Origin: Polyangiaceae bacterium
GTDB lineage: Bacteria > Myxococcota_A > Polyangia > Polyangiales > Polyangiaceae
DNA length: 64,000 nucleotides
Assembly: GCA_015075635.1 (NCBI GenBank)
Contig: JABTUA010000001.1
Span: 3,100,001-3,164,000 of the forward strand
Direction of reading: 5' to 3'
Shown: positions 47,788 to 56,273 of the stretch, in pieces
Position numbering within the stretch: the first letter of the stretch is position 1
How the letters are laid out: each line of letters begins with the position of its first letter
The notes under the pieces: model-generated
Told to the model about the DNA's origin: nothing
The model's input: only the letters and a program-made list of their open reading frames with translations
The model's database searches: none
Position numbers and translations under genes: made by a program

Positions 47788-48969
47788 GTGGCTCGTCTGC
47801 CGCGGACCGTAATCGTGCTCGGGCTGGCCAGCCTGCTCACCGATCTCTCCAGCGACATGATCTACCCGCTGCTTCCGGCTTACCTCGCCGTGACGCTGGG
47901 GGCGGGCGCGCTCGGCCTCGGCGCGATGGAGGGCGCGGCGGAGGCGACCGCGTCGCTGCTCAAGATCGCTAGTGGGCGGCTGGCGGACTACTTCCCCAAG
48001 AGGAAGCCGCTGGTCGTTGCCGGCTACTCGCTGTCCGGGCTCACGCGACCGCTGATCGGCCTGGCCCTGATCTGGCCCCTGGTGATCGCGCTCCGCCTGC
48101 TCGACCGAGTGGGCAAGGGTTTGCGCACCGCGCCGCGCGACGCGCTGATCGCGGACCAGACTCCGCCCGAGCTCCGCGGCCGCGCGTTCGGCCTGCACCG
48201 CGCGATGGACAACGCCGGTGCGGTGCTCGGGCCGCTGGCCGCGGCGGGGCTGCTCGCCCTGGGCTTCTCCACGCGTGAGGTCTTCCTCTGGGCAGCGCTG
48301 CCGGGCCTCTTGGTGGTCCTGGTGCTGGCGTTCGGGGTGCGGGAGGCGCGACGCGAGCTCCCCAGCGCGGGGACGATCGCCGCTGCCGGCGGGGCGCTCG
48401 GCTCCCCCTTCCGGCGTGTGCTCTTCGCCGTCGCGCTGTTCACGCTGGGCAACTCGAGCGACATGTTCCTGCTGCTCTACCTCGGGCACGCCGGGATGGG
48501 TGCGCCCACCATCGCGCTGGTCTGGGCCGCGCACAACGTGGTGCGCACCGTGGCGGTGCTGCTCGGCGGTCCGATCGCGGACCGCTTCGACAAGCGCCGC
48601 CTGCTGATGGCCGGCTGGCTCCTCTACGCGCTCACCTACGCAGCGCTCACGCTCACGACCTCCCGCTTCGGCATCGCGCTGCTCTTGATCGCCTACGCGC
48701 TGTACTTCGGCTTCGTCGAGCCCACCGAGCGGGCGCTGGTGGCCGAGCTCGCGCCCAGCACGCGGCGCGGCGCGGCCTTCGGTTGGTTCCACGGCGTGGT
48801 CGGGCTCACGGCTCTGCCGGCGAGCGCGCTCGCCGGGCTCGTCTGGTGGCGCGTCGGGCCGCGGGCGACGTTCGCGCTCGGGGCGGCCCTCGCCGTGGTT
48901 GCGCTCGGCGTGCTCGCGCTGCTCTCGCCGCCTCGCCCGGTCAGCCGAGCTGCACCGAGCGGCGGCTGA
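47788..48969 (+). CDS. MFS transporter
   Basis: 393 residues, about 12 membrane helices. Motif A variants GRLADYFPKRKPLV after helix 2 and GPIADRFDKRRLLM in the second half identify the superfamily. DRVGKGLRTAPRDALIAD, in the loop after helix 4, is typical of a clade often annotated as drug or metabolite exporters. The substrate is unknown. It overlaps the 3' end of the dioxygenase gene by 29 bp. Confidence 0.88.
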   Translation: MARLPRTVIVLGLASLLTDLSSDMIYPLLPAYLAVTLGAGALGLGAMEGAAEATASLLKIASGRLADYFPKRKPLVVAGYSLSGLTRPLIGLALIWPLVIALRLLDRVGKGLRTAPRDALIADQTPPELRGRAFGLHRAMDNAGAVLGPLAAAGLLALGFSTREVFLWAALPGLLVVLVLAFGVREARRELPSAGTIAAAGGALGSPFRRVLFAVALFTLGNSSDMFLLLYLGHAGMGAPTIALVWAAHNVVRTVAVLLGGPIADRFDKRRLLMAGWLLYALTYAALTLTTSRFGIALLLIAYALYFGFVEPTERALVAELAPSTRRGAAFGWFHGVVGLTALPASALAGLVWWRVGPRATFALGAALAVVALGVLALLSPPRPVSRAAPSGG

Positions 48970-49861
48970 GGCTGCCGTACTCGAAGCCTTGCACCGGAAA
49001 GCTGACGGCCGCCGCGCCCGACGCCGCCGCGCCCGCGACCACCAGGACCGGCTGCAGGTGCTCCTCGGTCGGGTGGTTCTCGGCGAGCGCCGGAGCCTTC
49101 GTCCGGTAGTCGACGAGCGTGTCGAAGTCCTGCCGCATCAGCACGTCGGCGATCCAGGAGTCGAACTCCGAGGCCCACGCGGGGGTCCCACCGCTGCCGC
49201 GCCAATCCAAGCGGCGGAGATTGTGGGTCAGGTTTCCGCTGCCCAAGATCAGCACGCCTTCGTCCCTGAGCGGCGCCAGGCGTTGCCCGAGCGCGAAGAG
49301 CTCCTTCGAGCCCAGCGCGCTGGGCATCGAGATCTGCAGCACCGGCACGTCGGCGTTCGGGAACATGTGCACGAGCGGCACCCAGACCCCGTGGTCCAGC
49401 GCTCGGGTCGGCTCGCGCCGCACACCCGCGCCGAGCAGGCCCGCGACTCGCTCCCCGAGCTCCGCCGCGCCCGGCGACGGGTAGCGCACCTGGTAGAGCG
49501 CGTGCGGAAAGCCGGAGAAGTCGTACATCAGCTCGCGCCGCTCGGTGGTTCCGATGCTCACCGGCGCGCCCTCCCAGTGCGCGCTCACCACCAGCAGGGC
49601 CCGCGGCTTGCCGAGCGCCTCACCCCAGCGCCGGAAGTCCGCGCCGCGCTCGGCGTCCAGAGCCAAGGTCGGCGCTCCGTGGGCGAGGAACCCGACGGGC
49701 GTCCGACCCGCGGGTGTGGGGGAGCCTTCGCTCTTCGGCATGGTGTCCTTCTGTTCGTTCGGCCGGCGCGCAGCGAGCGCCAGCGCTCCGAGCCCCAGCG
49801 TGCCGAGCAGGAGCCCGCCACCGAAGCGGCGACGCGTCAGCTGGGGGGACCGCGGCGGCAT
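48941..49861 (-). CDS. LigB-family (4,5-DOPA-extradiol-like) dioxygenase with Tat signal
   Basis: 306 residues. The body matches the YgiD/DODA extradiol-type dioxygenases: metal-ligand histidines in FLAHGAP, VVSAHWEG and ALDHGVWVPL, plus GSGNLTHNL. In characterised members zinc or iron opens catechol rings. The N-terminus carries RRRFGGG and a hydrophobic core (about 10-32), a twin-arginine signal, so the enzyme is probably exported folded with its metal. That is unusual for this family. A TAAGCT box lies 8 nt before the ATG. Confidence 0.85.
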   Translation of the reverse strand: MPPRSPQLTRRRFGGGLLLGTLGLGALALAARRPNEQKDTMPKSEGSPTPAGRTPVGFLAHGAPTLALDAERGADFRRWGEALGKPRALLVVSAHWEGAPVSIGTTERRELMYDFSGFPHALYQVRYPSPGAAELGERVAGLLGAGVRREPTRALDHGVWVPLVHMFPNADVPVLQISMPSALGSKELFALGQRLAPLRDEGVLILGSGNLTHNLRRLDWRGSGGTPAWASEFDSWIADVLMRQDFDTLVDYRTKAPALAENHPTEEHLQPVLVVAGAAASGAAAVSFPVQGFEYGSLSRRSVQLG

Positions 49862-49869
49862 GCCCGAGA

Positions 49870-49875
49870 AGCTTA
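49870..49875 (-). promoter_or_regulatory. TAAGCT box 8 nt before the dioxygenase start
   Basis: On the minus strand, TAAGCT (49875-49870) is followed by 8 nt and the ATG at 49861. No Shine-Dalgarno sequence is present. Confidence 0.4.
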
Positions 49876-50075
49876 GGCGACCGCGGAGGACCGTCCAGCC
49901 CCTCCGGACTCGCAGGCACTGGAATCACCTGTACCGGCTGGTCATGATCAGATCTCGATCCGCCACTGATGCGTGAGTGCGAACACCGGCCGGGACCGGC
50001 GCTGGCCGTTTTGACCGAACGGAAGCGTCGTGTGGCGTTTGCTGCCGCCAGCGGAGCGCGAACTAGGGATACCCC

Positions 50076-51422
50076 TCACTTCAGCGTCACGACCTCTTCG
50101 GCGGCGGTCGGATGGATGGCCACGGTACGATCGAAGTCGGCCTTGGTCGCGCCCATGCGCACCGCCACTGCGAAGCCCTGGATCAGCTCGTCGGCGCCGA
50201 TGCCGATCACGTGCACGCCGACGACCTCCTGCCTCGGACCGACCGTCACGAGCTTCACCACGCTCGACGTCCGGCGCTTGGTGAGCGCGTGGTAGAGGTT
50301 GGTGAAGCGCGAAGAGAAGATCTTCACCGAGTCGCCCCATTTGTCCCGCGCCTCGTCCTCCGTCAGGCCCACGGTGCCGATCGGGGGATGGCTGAACACC
50401 ACGCTCGGGATGTTCTCGTACTCGAGGCGCGCATCCGGCACGTTGCCGAACAGGCGATCCGCGAGCCGCCTCCCGGCCGCGATGGCCACCGGCGTGAGCG
50501 GCCACTTCCCGGTGACGTCGCCCACGGCATGGACCCCCTCGGCGCTGGTGTCCTGCCACTCGTCCACGCGCACATGACCCTCGGCGTCACACTCCACGCC
50601 GGCCGCGGCCAAGCCGAGCCCCTCGGTGTTCGGGTCGCGCCCGACCGCCCAGATCAGCGCGTCGAGGCCGGAGAGCTCCTCCCCCGTAGAGCTGCACAGG
50701 CTCAAGCTGCCGTCCGCCGATCGTTCGACGCGGCTCAGGTGGATGCAGCTCATCACGTTGATGCCCTGGGCGGCCATCTCCCGCATCAAGGTCTCGCGCA
50801 GCGATACGTCGAAGCGGCGCAGCAGCTCCTCGTGGCGGAGCAGGAGCGTGACCTCGGCCCCGAGGGAGGTCAGCATGCCGGCGAGCTCCGCGGCGATGTA
50901 GCCCGCACCCACGATGGCCACCCGCCGCGGCAAGGCCGTGAGCTCGAAGAAGCCGTCGGAGGTGATGCCGAGCTCGGCGCCAGGCACGTCCGGGACGCGC
51001 GGGCGCCCGCCGGTGGCGAGCAGCACGTGCTCGGCGCCATGCCGCTCGCCGCCGACCTCGAGCACGCGCGGCTCGACGAAGCGCGCGCGCCCGCTGATGC
51101 GCGACACGCCGGAGCGCTCGAGGTTCTTGGCGTAGATGCCGTTCAGGCGCTCCACGTAGGCGTCGCGCCCGGCCTTCATCTTGGCCCAGTCGAAGCCGGC
51201 GACGTCCACGTCGAAGCCGAAATCGCCGGCGTCCCCCAGCGCGTCGGCGATGGCGGCGGTGTTCCACATGATCTTCTTGGGTACACAACCCACGTTGACG
51301 CAGGTGCCGCCGAGCCGCGCGGCCTCGATCAGCGCGACGCGCGCGCCGTGCTCGGCGGCGCGCCGCGCCGACGCGATGCCCCCGCTGCCGCCACCGACGA
51401 CCAGGTAGTCCCAGCTGTTCAT
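50076..51422 (-). CDS. Glutathione-reductase-like pyridine nucleotide-disulfide oxidoreductase
   Basis: 448 residues from ATG 51422; the frame is open upstream without protein-like sequence. It has the FAD motif [17 protein letters not shown], the redox disulfide [13 protein letters not shown], the NADPH motif [15 protein letters not shown], the second FAD motif [15 protein letters not shown] and the C-terminal active-site base HPTAAEE. This order is that of glutathione reductase. Trypanothione- or mycothione-like substrates cannot be excluded. It is divergent from the PhnD-like gene, with overlapping leaderless-type promoters. Confidence 0.92.
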   Translation of the reverse strand: MNSWDYLVVGGGSGGIASARRAAEHGARVALIEAARLGGTCVNVGCVPKKIMWNTAAIADALGDAGDFGFDVDVAGFDWAKMKAGRDAYVERLNGIYAKNLERSGVSRISGRARFVEPRVLEVGGERHGAEHVLLATGGRPRVPDVPGAELGITSDGFFELTALPRRVAIVGAGYIAAELAGMLTSLGAEVTLLLRHEELLRRFDVSLRETLMREMAAQGINVMSCIHLSRVERSADGSLSLCSSTGEELSGLDALIWAVGRDPNTEGLGLAAAGVECDAEGHVRVDEWQDTSAEGVHAVGDVTGKWPLTPVAIAAGRRLADRLFGNVPDARLEYENIPSVVFSHPPIGTVGLTEDEARDKWGDSVKIFSSRFTNLYHALTKRRTSSVVKLVTVGPRQEVVGVHVIGIGADELIQGFAVAVRMGATKADFDRTVAIHPTAAEEVVTLK

Positions 51423-51430
51423 GCGAGCGC

Positions 51431-51458
51431 AGCGTAGTACGACGAAGCCGTGTATGCT
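51431..51458. promoter_or_regulatory. Divergent pair of leaderless-type -10 boxes
   Basis: On the minus strand, TACGCT (51436-51431) ends 8 nt before the reductase ATG at 51422. On the plus strand, TATGCT (51453-51458) ends 7 nt before the GTG at 51466. Neither start has a ribosome site. The two promoters face away from each other within 45 bp, so they may interfere or be co-regulated. Confidence 0.5.
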
Positions 51459-51465
51459 GCCGGCC

Positions 51466-52299
51466 GTGTCTCGTATCCGCCTGGGCGTCGCGCTGTCCGA
51501 GCTCGGGCGCCGGAGCAAGCGGCGAGAGGAGCCGAGCGACGGCCCGACCCGCGCGGAGCTCGATCGCTTCTGCGGCGAGCTGTCGAGCGCCACCGGCCTC
51601 GACATCGTGGCCTACGCGGCGCCGCGCTACGACCGCCTGCTCTACCGGCTCAAGGCCGGGGAGGTCGATCTGGCCTGGCTCTCCCCGGTCGTCGCCCTGG
51701 CCGCGCTGCGCGCCGAGGTCAGCCCCGTGGCGCTGCCCGAGCGCGGCGAGAGCGCCTGGTATTGGTCCGCGCTGTTCGTGCGCGCGGGCTCGCCCCTGCA
51801 CTCGGTGTCCAACCTGCACCGGGCCCGCGCGGTCTGGGTGGACGAGGACAGCGCCTCGGGGTTCCTGGTGATGCGCGCGGCGCTCCGCGCCGAAGGTTTC
51901 GACGTGGAGCATGGCTTCGCCAGCCAGAGCTTCGCGCGCACCCACGACGCCGTGGTGCGAGCGGTGCTCGACGACGACCGCGCGGTCGGCGCGACCTACC
52001 TGCACCTGGACGCGAGCGGGGCCATCGAGGGCGCGGGCTGGGGGAGCGCCGAGGTGGAGGTGCTGAAGCGCGCGGGGCCCATCCCGTCGGACGTGCTCGC
52101 GGCGTCCTCGACGCTGGATCAAGGCACCGTCCACGCGCTCTCCACCGCGCTCTGCGAGTCGCCGTCCCCTGCCCTGCTCGAGGCCGGGCGGGCCCTCTTC
52201 CGCGCGCGGCGCTTCGTCCCGGCGGATCCCGCGCAGCTCGCCCACCTGCGCGCGCTCGAGCGCTACCTGATCCGCACCACGACCTTCCCGACCCGGTGA
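51466..52299 (+). CDS. PhnD-like periplasmic-binding-fold protein without signal peptide
   Basis: 277 residues. GTG 51466 is chosen because a TATGCT box lies 7 nt upstream; an ATG at 51454 would add four residues and swallow the box. The protein resembles phosphonate/phosphite-binding proteins of type-2 fold: [46 protein letters not shown] and [11 protein letters not shown]. Unlike transport PhnD proteins, it has no signal peptide or lipobox. A cytoplasmic sensing role is a possible inference. No ABC transporter genes are adjacent. Confidence 0.75.
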   Translation: MSRIRLGVALSELGRRSKRREEPSDGPTRAELDRFCGELSSATGLDIVAYAAPRYDRLLYRLKAGEVDLAWLSPVVALAALRAEVSPVALPERGESAWYWSALFVRAGSPLHSVSNLHRARAVWVDEDSASGFLVMRAALRAEGFDVEHGFASQSFARTHDAVVRAVLDDDRAVGATYLHLDASGAIEGAGWGSAEVEVLKRAGPIPSDVLAASSTLDQGTVHALSTALCESPSPALLEAGRALFRARRFVPADPAQLAHLRALERYLIRTTTFPTR

Positions 52300-52309
52300 G
52301 CGATCGGCC

Positions 52310-52828
52310 GTGAGCTACCGCGACGACAGCGTAGCCTTGCGCGCCGCCCTCGCCGACGCCGAGGAGCGCCTGCAAGGCGAGGTGCGCGCCAAGGCGAGCC
52401 TCGGTCAGAAGCTCGAGCGGGCCGAGTCCGCGCTGGCCGCCTACCGCGACGCGAAGCACCACTCGAGCCCCCGAGTCGCACGGGGCGCATGGACCGCCAT
52501 CGCCGTGTCGGCCGTCGCCTGGCTGTCCCCGGTGCTCGCGACGCTGAGCGATCACGACGTCCTCGCGAGCCACCTGGCCGTCGGCGCCGCGGCGGTGGCG
52601 CTGGTCTCGCCCTTCTTGGTGCACGCCGCGGCGGGTAGTCTGTTGCTCGGCGCATCGGGCCTGGTCGCCAGGCTCGTCCTCGCGCTCGCGCTGACCTCTT
52701 GGGGCACCGTCCGGTCGGCGGCTGGCACGGACAGCTGGCAGACGCTGTTCTGGTTCGGTCCGCTCACGCTCTTCGTGGGGGCGCTGGTCGAGTGCTCGCT
52801 GCTGATCCGGCAGGAGCGCGGACGCTAG
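52310..52828 (+). CDS. Hypothetical membrane protein with coiled-coil N-terminus
   Basis: 172 residues from GTG 52310, 10 bp after the PhnD-like gene. A charged helical N-terminus (about 5-45, DAEERLQGEVRAKASLGQKL) is followed by four predicted membrane helices with few polar residues. I recognise no family. It probably shares a transcript with the PhnD-like gene. It is the last chromosomal gene before the tRNA. Confidence 0.7.
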   Translation: MSYRDDSVALRAALADAEERLQGEVRAKASLGQKLERAESALAAYRDAKHHSSPRVARGAWTAIAVSAVAWLSPVLATLSDHDVLASHLAVGAAAVALVSPFLVHAAAGSLLLGASGLVARLVLALALTSWGTVRSAAGTDSWQTLFWFGPLTLFVGALVECSLLIRQERGR

Positions 52829-52831
52829 AGA

Positions 52832-54349
52832 TTAGCCCTTGCAATCCTCCCGGAACGGTCTACCTTCCGCGAACCCTCGCGCCAAACGAGGGGGTTCGGG
52901 GCGTAGCGCAGCCTGGATAGCGCACCAGACTGGGGGTCTGGGGGTCCCGGGTTCAAATCCCGGCGCCCCGACCATTGGTGGGGCCATCGTGGGGCGATGA
53001 GAACGCCTCCCACGGCCCGCTCGGGGGGGGCGCGGCGCTCTCGGCGCCCTCGCCGACACCGGCGGCACAGCGGGCTTGGCGTCGGGGTCTCGGAGCTCGG
53101 GCACGGCCTGGTCGAGGGGGTCGACGTCGGCCATCTCGAGCTCGACCAGCGCGCGCGCGGCCTGGCGGTAGCGCAAGAGCTCGTCGCTCGTGTGCCCGGT
53201 CCGCAGGCGCACCCAATCCTCGTTCTGCCCGAGCGCCAGCGCACGCGTCACGAAGCTCCGCCGGAAGCAGTGCGTCCCGAAGGGGCCCTTGTTCGGCCCG
53301 TCCGACGTCAGGTCGGCGCGCGTGAGCTCGGCGCTGGCCAGGTGGGCGCGCACGCGATCCGCCATGTGGTCGAGGCGCAGCGGGCCGCCGTTGTCGTCGA
53401 TGAACACGAAGTCCCCGGGCTCGGCCTCGCGCTGGTCGCGCCAGCGCTGCAGGGCCGCCGCGACACCGGGCCCGAGCTTCCACATGCGCGGGTGGTCGGT
53501 CTTGTTCTCGTCCAGGCTGACCGTGCCGTGCTCGAGGTCCAGGTCGGCCCAGCGCAGCTCCGCCGCTTCGCTCCGGCGCATGCCCTCGCGGTGTAGGAAC
53601 CCGTAGAAGACGCGCCAGGTGAGCGGCACGGCGGCGCAACCGAGCAAAGTCCGGTCCTCGGCAGGGTACAGGATCGGGAAGCGCTTTCGGGCCGCCGGCG
53701 CCGGCAGCCAGCCACGCGGGATCGGGCTTCGGTCGATGTAGCCGGCGAGCTCGGCCAGGTTCAACACGCGGGTCATGAGCAAAGCGTACTGGCGCAGCGT
53801 GCTGGCGTTGTGCTCGTCCTTGCCCGGCGGCAGCGGGATCTGCCGCATGACCGCGTCGCAGTCGGCTCGGGTCACGTCCACGATCGGCAAGTGCCGCACG
53901 ACGTCGAACGCGGGCTTGAGCAAGCGGCGGCGCGCCAGGTCGAGGGCATCGTCCCCGGTCTTTCTCACCTGGCCCGGGAAGAGCTTGAAGAACTCGCCCC
54001 CGGTCCACATGCCGGCGACGCGCTCGAACGTCGGGCCGTCCGAGGTCTGGACGGCGTCGACCTGGCCGCCGCAGAGCTCGGCGATCACTTGCAGCGCATC
54101 CCGGATCGCGGCTCGGCTTCTGCCCGCCCCGAGCTCCTCGAGCAGCGTGCGGGCTGCCCTGCTCTCGGCGTGACCGGCGACGCGAAGACGGCGCGCCTGC
54201 TCGGCGACGAGCTCGGATCGCTCGGTGGCCTCGGCTTCGGTGCGACAGGTCGGAAGCCGCACGGTCAAGCGGAGCTTCGCGCGCAGCGTGACGCGGGTCT
54301 GCCAGCAGCCTGCAACGAATCGGACTTCACCGCGGGTTGGGTTCGGCAT
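52832..54349 (-). CDS. Tyrosine recombinase (integrase); frame runs through the tRNA
   Basis: 505 residues from ATG 54349, which has an AAGGGA ribosome site. Catalytic residues are visible: Arg259 in GMRRSEAAEL, Lys283 in ENKTDHPR, His360 and Arg363 in HCFRRSF, His386 in GHTSDE and Tyr393 in LLRYRQ. The first half is an arm/core-binding domain. From about residue 459 the frame reads antisense through the tRNA (GAPGFEPGTPRPP) and ends in host sequence at 52832, so the last ~47 residues depend on the integration site and are probably not functional. It catalyses integration and excision at tRNA-Pro. Confidence 0.93.
   Translation of the reverse strand: MPNPTRGEVRFVAGCWQTRVTLRAKLRLTVRLPTCRTEAEATERSELVAEQARRLRVAGHAESRAARTLLEELGAGRSRAAIRDALQVIAELCGGQVDAVQTSDGPTFERVAGMWTGGEFFKLFPGQVRKTGDDALDLARRRLLKPAFDVVRHLPIVDVTRADCDAVMRQIPLPPGKDEHNASTLRQYALLMTRVLNLAELAGYIDRSPIPRGWLPAPAARKRFPILYPAEDRTLLGCAAVPLTWRVFYGFLHREGMRRSEAAELRWADLDLEHGTVSLDENKTDHPRMWKLGPGVAAALQRWRDQREAEPGDFVFIDDNGGPLRLDHMADRVRAHLASAELTRADLTSDGPNKGPFGTHCFRRSFVTRALALGQNEDWVRLRTGHTSDELLRYRQAARALVELEMADVDPLDQAVPELRDPDAKPAVPPVSARAPRAPRPPRAGRGRRSHRPTMAPPMVGAPGFEPGTPRPPVWCAIQAALRPEPPRLARGFAEGRPFREDCKG
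52839..52866 (+). promoter_or_regulatory. Promoter of the tRNA-Pro gene
   Basis: TTGCAA (52839-52844), a 16 nt spacer and TACCTT (52861-52866), about 30 nt before the mature tRNA start. A small hairpin, CCTCG-cgccaaa-CGAGG, lies in the leader. Confidence 0.5.
52897..52974 (+). tRNA. tRNA-Pro (anticodon GGG), 3' CCA encoded
   Basis: A complete cloverleaf can be drawn. The acceptor stem is CGGGGCG with CGCCCCG (52897-52903 and 52964-52970). The D arm is GCGC-n10-GCGC, and the anticodon stem CCAGA/TCTGG encloses CTGGGGG (anticodon GGG). The T arm is CCGGG-TTCAAAT-CCCGG, the discriminator is A and CCA is encoded at 52972-52974. It decodes CCC and CCU proline codons. The integrase gene starts right after its 3' end on the opposite strand, so its 3' part is the attachment site of the element. 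Confidence 0.95.
52930..52974 (+). other. Likely attachment site (attL) in the tRNA-Pro 3' half
   Basis: Tyrosine recombinases typically use the anticodon-to-3'-end segment of a tRNA as core. The element's integrase abuts this end, pointing back through the tRNA. The exact core cannot be set without the second copy (attR), which should lie beyond the right edge. The bounds are an estimate. Confidence 0.55.
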
Positions 54350-54794
54350 CGCCCTGTCCCTTCGCGAGGTGAGCATCCAGCTCCGCCATGCGTCCTTCGA
54401 GAAACCCGAAGACACTAGACAACTCCCAAGTGACCTTCTCGACTTTCGTCAGGTGCGCTGCTCGCTTGTGGACGGCGACGCGCCACCGTGCGGCAACATC
54501 CGGCAACGCCAGTCGCTCAAAGCCGTCGATAACCGCGACCGTCAGGTCGTCATCGCGCTTCACCTCCCTTGGAGGTTCAAAAAATGCGTCCATCAAGACA
54601 CGCGCGTGCACCAGGAACTGCTCGAGAACGGCGTTCTTGATCAGCAAATCGTGGTGGTGGGCGCGGCTCACAAAACGGTAGAACAAACCCCTGAGCTGTC
54701 CCCGGTGGTAGCTGAAACCGTGAATGAATTTCTCTTGGTCGGTGCTGTTGTTCGGCGTCCGCCCGTCGGGGGTGAACCACTCGTGGTCGTCCAT
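54327..54794 (-). CDS. Hypothetical helical protein of the element (possibly HEPN-like)
   Basis: 155 residues from ATG 54794; an upstream ATG at 54848 is less likely. Lower GC than the neighbours. It is helical with FIHGFSYHRGQLRGLFYRFV, AVLEQFLVHARVLMDAFF and RWRVAVHKRAAHLTKVEK. The long helices with an R-x(n)-H stretch recall HEPN-type RNases, but I cannot confirm the motif. It overlaps the integrase start by 23 bp and shares its transcript. It could be a control or defence protein of the element. Confidence 0.6.
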   Translation of the reverse strand: MDDHEWFTPDGRTPNNSTDQEKFIHGFSYHRGQLRGLFYRFVSRAHHHDLLIKNAVLEQFLVHARVLMDAFFEPPREVKRDDDLTVAVIDGFERLALPDVAARWRVAVHKRAAHLTKVEKVTWELSSVFGFLEGRMAELDAHLAKGQGDAEPNPR

Positions 54795-54948
54795 GGTCTC
54801 GATCTCCTCGGAGGGCGCCCCCGCGTGCGAAGCGGGACCGGGCGGCACGCGCCGCGCCCTGGGTGTGTTCTCCTACTTGCCAGGCCTGAACCTCCGGTTG
54901 CCTCTCCCGCCGGTGATGGTGGACGCGTGCGGCCTGTAGCGAAGCCAG

Positions 54949-55152
54949 CTAGCCACGGTGGCCTCCCTTCCCGATCGCGACGACCTGTCCCCGCTGCTCG
55001 AGCTCGGCCGCGCTGGTGGCGGTCAGGAGCGCGGCAGCGAACGTCTCGGCGGCACGCCTTGCCCTGGGGCTCTCGGCGATGGCGCAGAGCAGCTCCCGGC
55101 CCGCGGTGGACGCCAAGGCCACGGCAACGGCAACGTCGGTGCGGTCAGCCAT
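54949..55152 (-). CDS. Small hypothetical protein of the element
   Basis: 67 residues from ATG 55152, overlapping the end of the zinc-finger gene by 8 bp. It is Ala-rich and helical (ALASTAGRELLCAIAESPRA and RAAETFAAALLTATSAAELE). No family is recognised. It is one of a string of tightly coupled small genes. Confidence 0.6.
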   Translation of the reverse strand: MADRTDVAVAVALASTAGRELLCAIAESPRARRAAETFAAALLTATSAAELEQRGQVVAIGKGGHRG

Positions 55153-55342
55153 GGCTCACCTCACGCCGCTCTTTGGCGGCGAGCTCGCGGCAGAGGTTAC
55201 AACAGTACTTCGCGTTCGCGCGACGGCGGATCGGGATACGGCGGCCGCAGTGCGGACACTCCCGGGGCTCGGGGGTGCTCGCCTCGAGCTCCGCCTGGCG
55301 TGCCGCGCGGTACGAAGCCAGCGAGATGATCTGGGCGCTCAT
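55145..55342 (-). CDS. Small zinc-finger protein of the element
   Basis: 65 residues from ATG 55342. The central CPHCGRRIPIRRRANAKYCC with a following NLC gives a C-x2-C-x(15-18)-C-x2-C pattern typical of small treble-clef zinc fingers in phages. DNA or protein binding is likely. The start overlaps the preceding stop (ATGA), behind an embedded AAGGTG ribosome site. Confidence 0.75.
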   Translation of the reverse strand: MSAQIISLASYRAARQAELEASTPEPRECPHCGRRIPIRRRANAKYCCNLCRELAAKERREVSHG

Positions 55343-55620
55343 GACGGCACCTTGCTTTCGTCGTCGGCCAAGCGCTGGGCTTTCTCGTTGAGCTCAGCCA
55401 GGAGCGTCTCGATCCCATCGATGGCCATCGCAGCGCGCCCGAGCGGCTCCGCGAAGTGCATCAGCGTGGGGACCACGTGCCCCTGGTGGACCTCGTACGC
55501 GAGTCCGAGCACCTCGGCCAGCGCCTCACGCGCCCGCCGCAACTCGAATCCGATACCGTCCGTTCGCTCGGCCATGTCGGCGGCGACGCGGAAGTCCTCG
55601 ACGAAGGCCGCGGCACTCAT
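55339..55620 (-). CDS. Small helical protein of the element
   Basis: 93 residues from ATG 55620. It is helical, with amphipathic stretches FELRRAREALAEVLGLAYEV and GIETLLAELNEKAQRLADDE. No family is recognised. Its last residues SKVPS are encoded by the embedded ribosome site of the next gene, exactly as in its upstream neighbour. Starts further upstream (for example 55707) run into that neighbour. Confidence 0.7.
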   Translation of the reverse strand: MSAAAFVEDFRVAADMAERTDGIGFELRRAREALAEVLGLAYEVHQGHVVPTLMHFAEPLGRAAMAIDGIETLLAELNEKAQRLADDESKVPS

Positions 55621-56009
55621 GACGGCACCTTGCTGGTCTCCGCGTCCGCGTAGGGGAACACGCGCGCCTGCGCGCTCTTCAGGCGCGACGCGTACTCGTG
55701 CATCCATTCGGCGCGCCGGGCCAGGCTGATGATCTGGTCGTGGATGGCGTCCACGTCGGCGGTGGAGACGCTGTCACCGGCGCACGCCACAAGCTCGAGC
55801 GCGGCGCGGATGCCGCGGAGCTCGCGCGTGATGGCGGTCAACGCGGCGCCCTCGGGGTTGTCGGGGGACTCGGCGTCCAGAATTGCGCGCGAGCAGACCA
55901 TCCCGAGCGGAATGAGCCCGCCGTCACGGTCGGGATCGGCCGTGAGGGTGGTGCGCTCGGCGGCGAGCTGGTCCAAAACGGGGGGTCGTGCGATGTTCGG
56001 TGTGCTCAT
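55617..56009 (-). CDS. Hypothetical protein of the element
   Basis: 130 residues from ATG 56009 with an AAGGAGAA ribosome site. It is predicted helical in its second half (ITRELRGIRAALELVACAGD). The C-terminal SKVPS matches the neighbour. The first half is less regular. No family is recognised. It lies between the ribbon-helix-helix gene and the small coupled genes. Confidence 0.7.
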   Translation of the reverse strand: MSTPNIARPPVLDQLAAERTTLTADPDRDGGLIPLGMVCSRAILDAESPDNPEGAALTAITRELRGIRAALELVACAGDSVSTADVDAIHDQIISLARRAEWMHEYASRLKSAQARVFPYADAETSKVPS

Positions 56010-56075
56010 GAGGGGTTCTCCTTGTGGGCCTGGCCCTCGGGTGTTTCGAGCACCGCGGGGGCCGTTTCGGTTGCG

Positions 56076-56264
56076 TCAGCGTTTCGGCTTCGGGCGCCTG
56101 GGCTTCTTCACTTCGGCAGGCTTCGCGCCGATGGTCTCTGCGTACGCTCGAAGCGCGCGCCGCATGATGTCGCTCTTGCTGAGCTTCTCGCGGGCCACGC
56201 ACGCCTCGAGCAGCGCTCGATCCTCGTCGTCTAGTCGCATCGTGAACAGTGTTTCAGGCGCCAT
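56076..56264 (-). CDS. Ribbon-helix-helix DNA-binding protein
   Basis: 62 residues from ATG 56264. An N-terminal beta strand (LFTMRLDDEDRALLE) and two helices (ALLEACVAREKLSKSDIMRR, ALRAYAETIG) form the CopG/Arc fold, followed by a basic tail with KKPRRPKPKR. It probably represses its own strong promoter and the control arm. This makes it the candidate lysogeny or excision switch of the element. Confidence 0.8.
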   Translation of the reverse strand: MAPETLFTMRLDDEDRALLEACVAREKLSKSDIMRRALRAYAETIGAKPAEVKKPRRPKPKR

Positions 56265-56273
56265 GTGTTACCC

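Noticed and set aside
52897..52974. GAPGFEPGTP peptide as a real protein domain
   Set aside because: It is the antisense translation of the tRNA-Pro gene, a familiar artefact.
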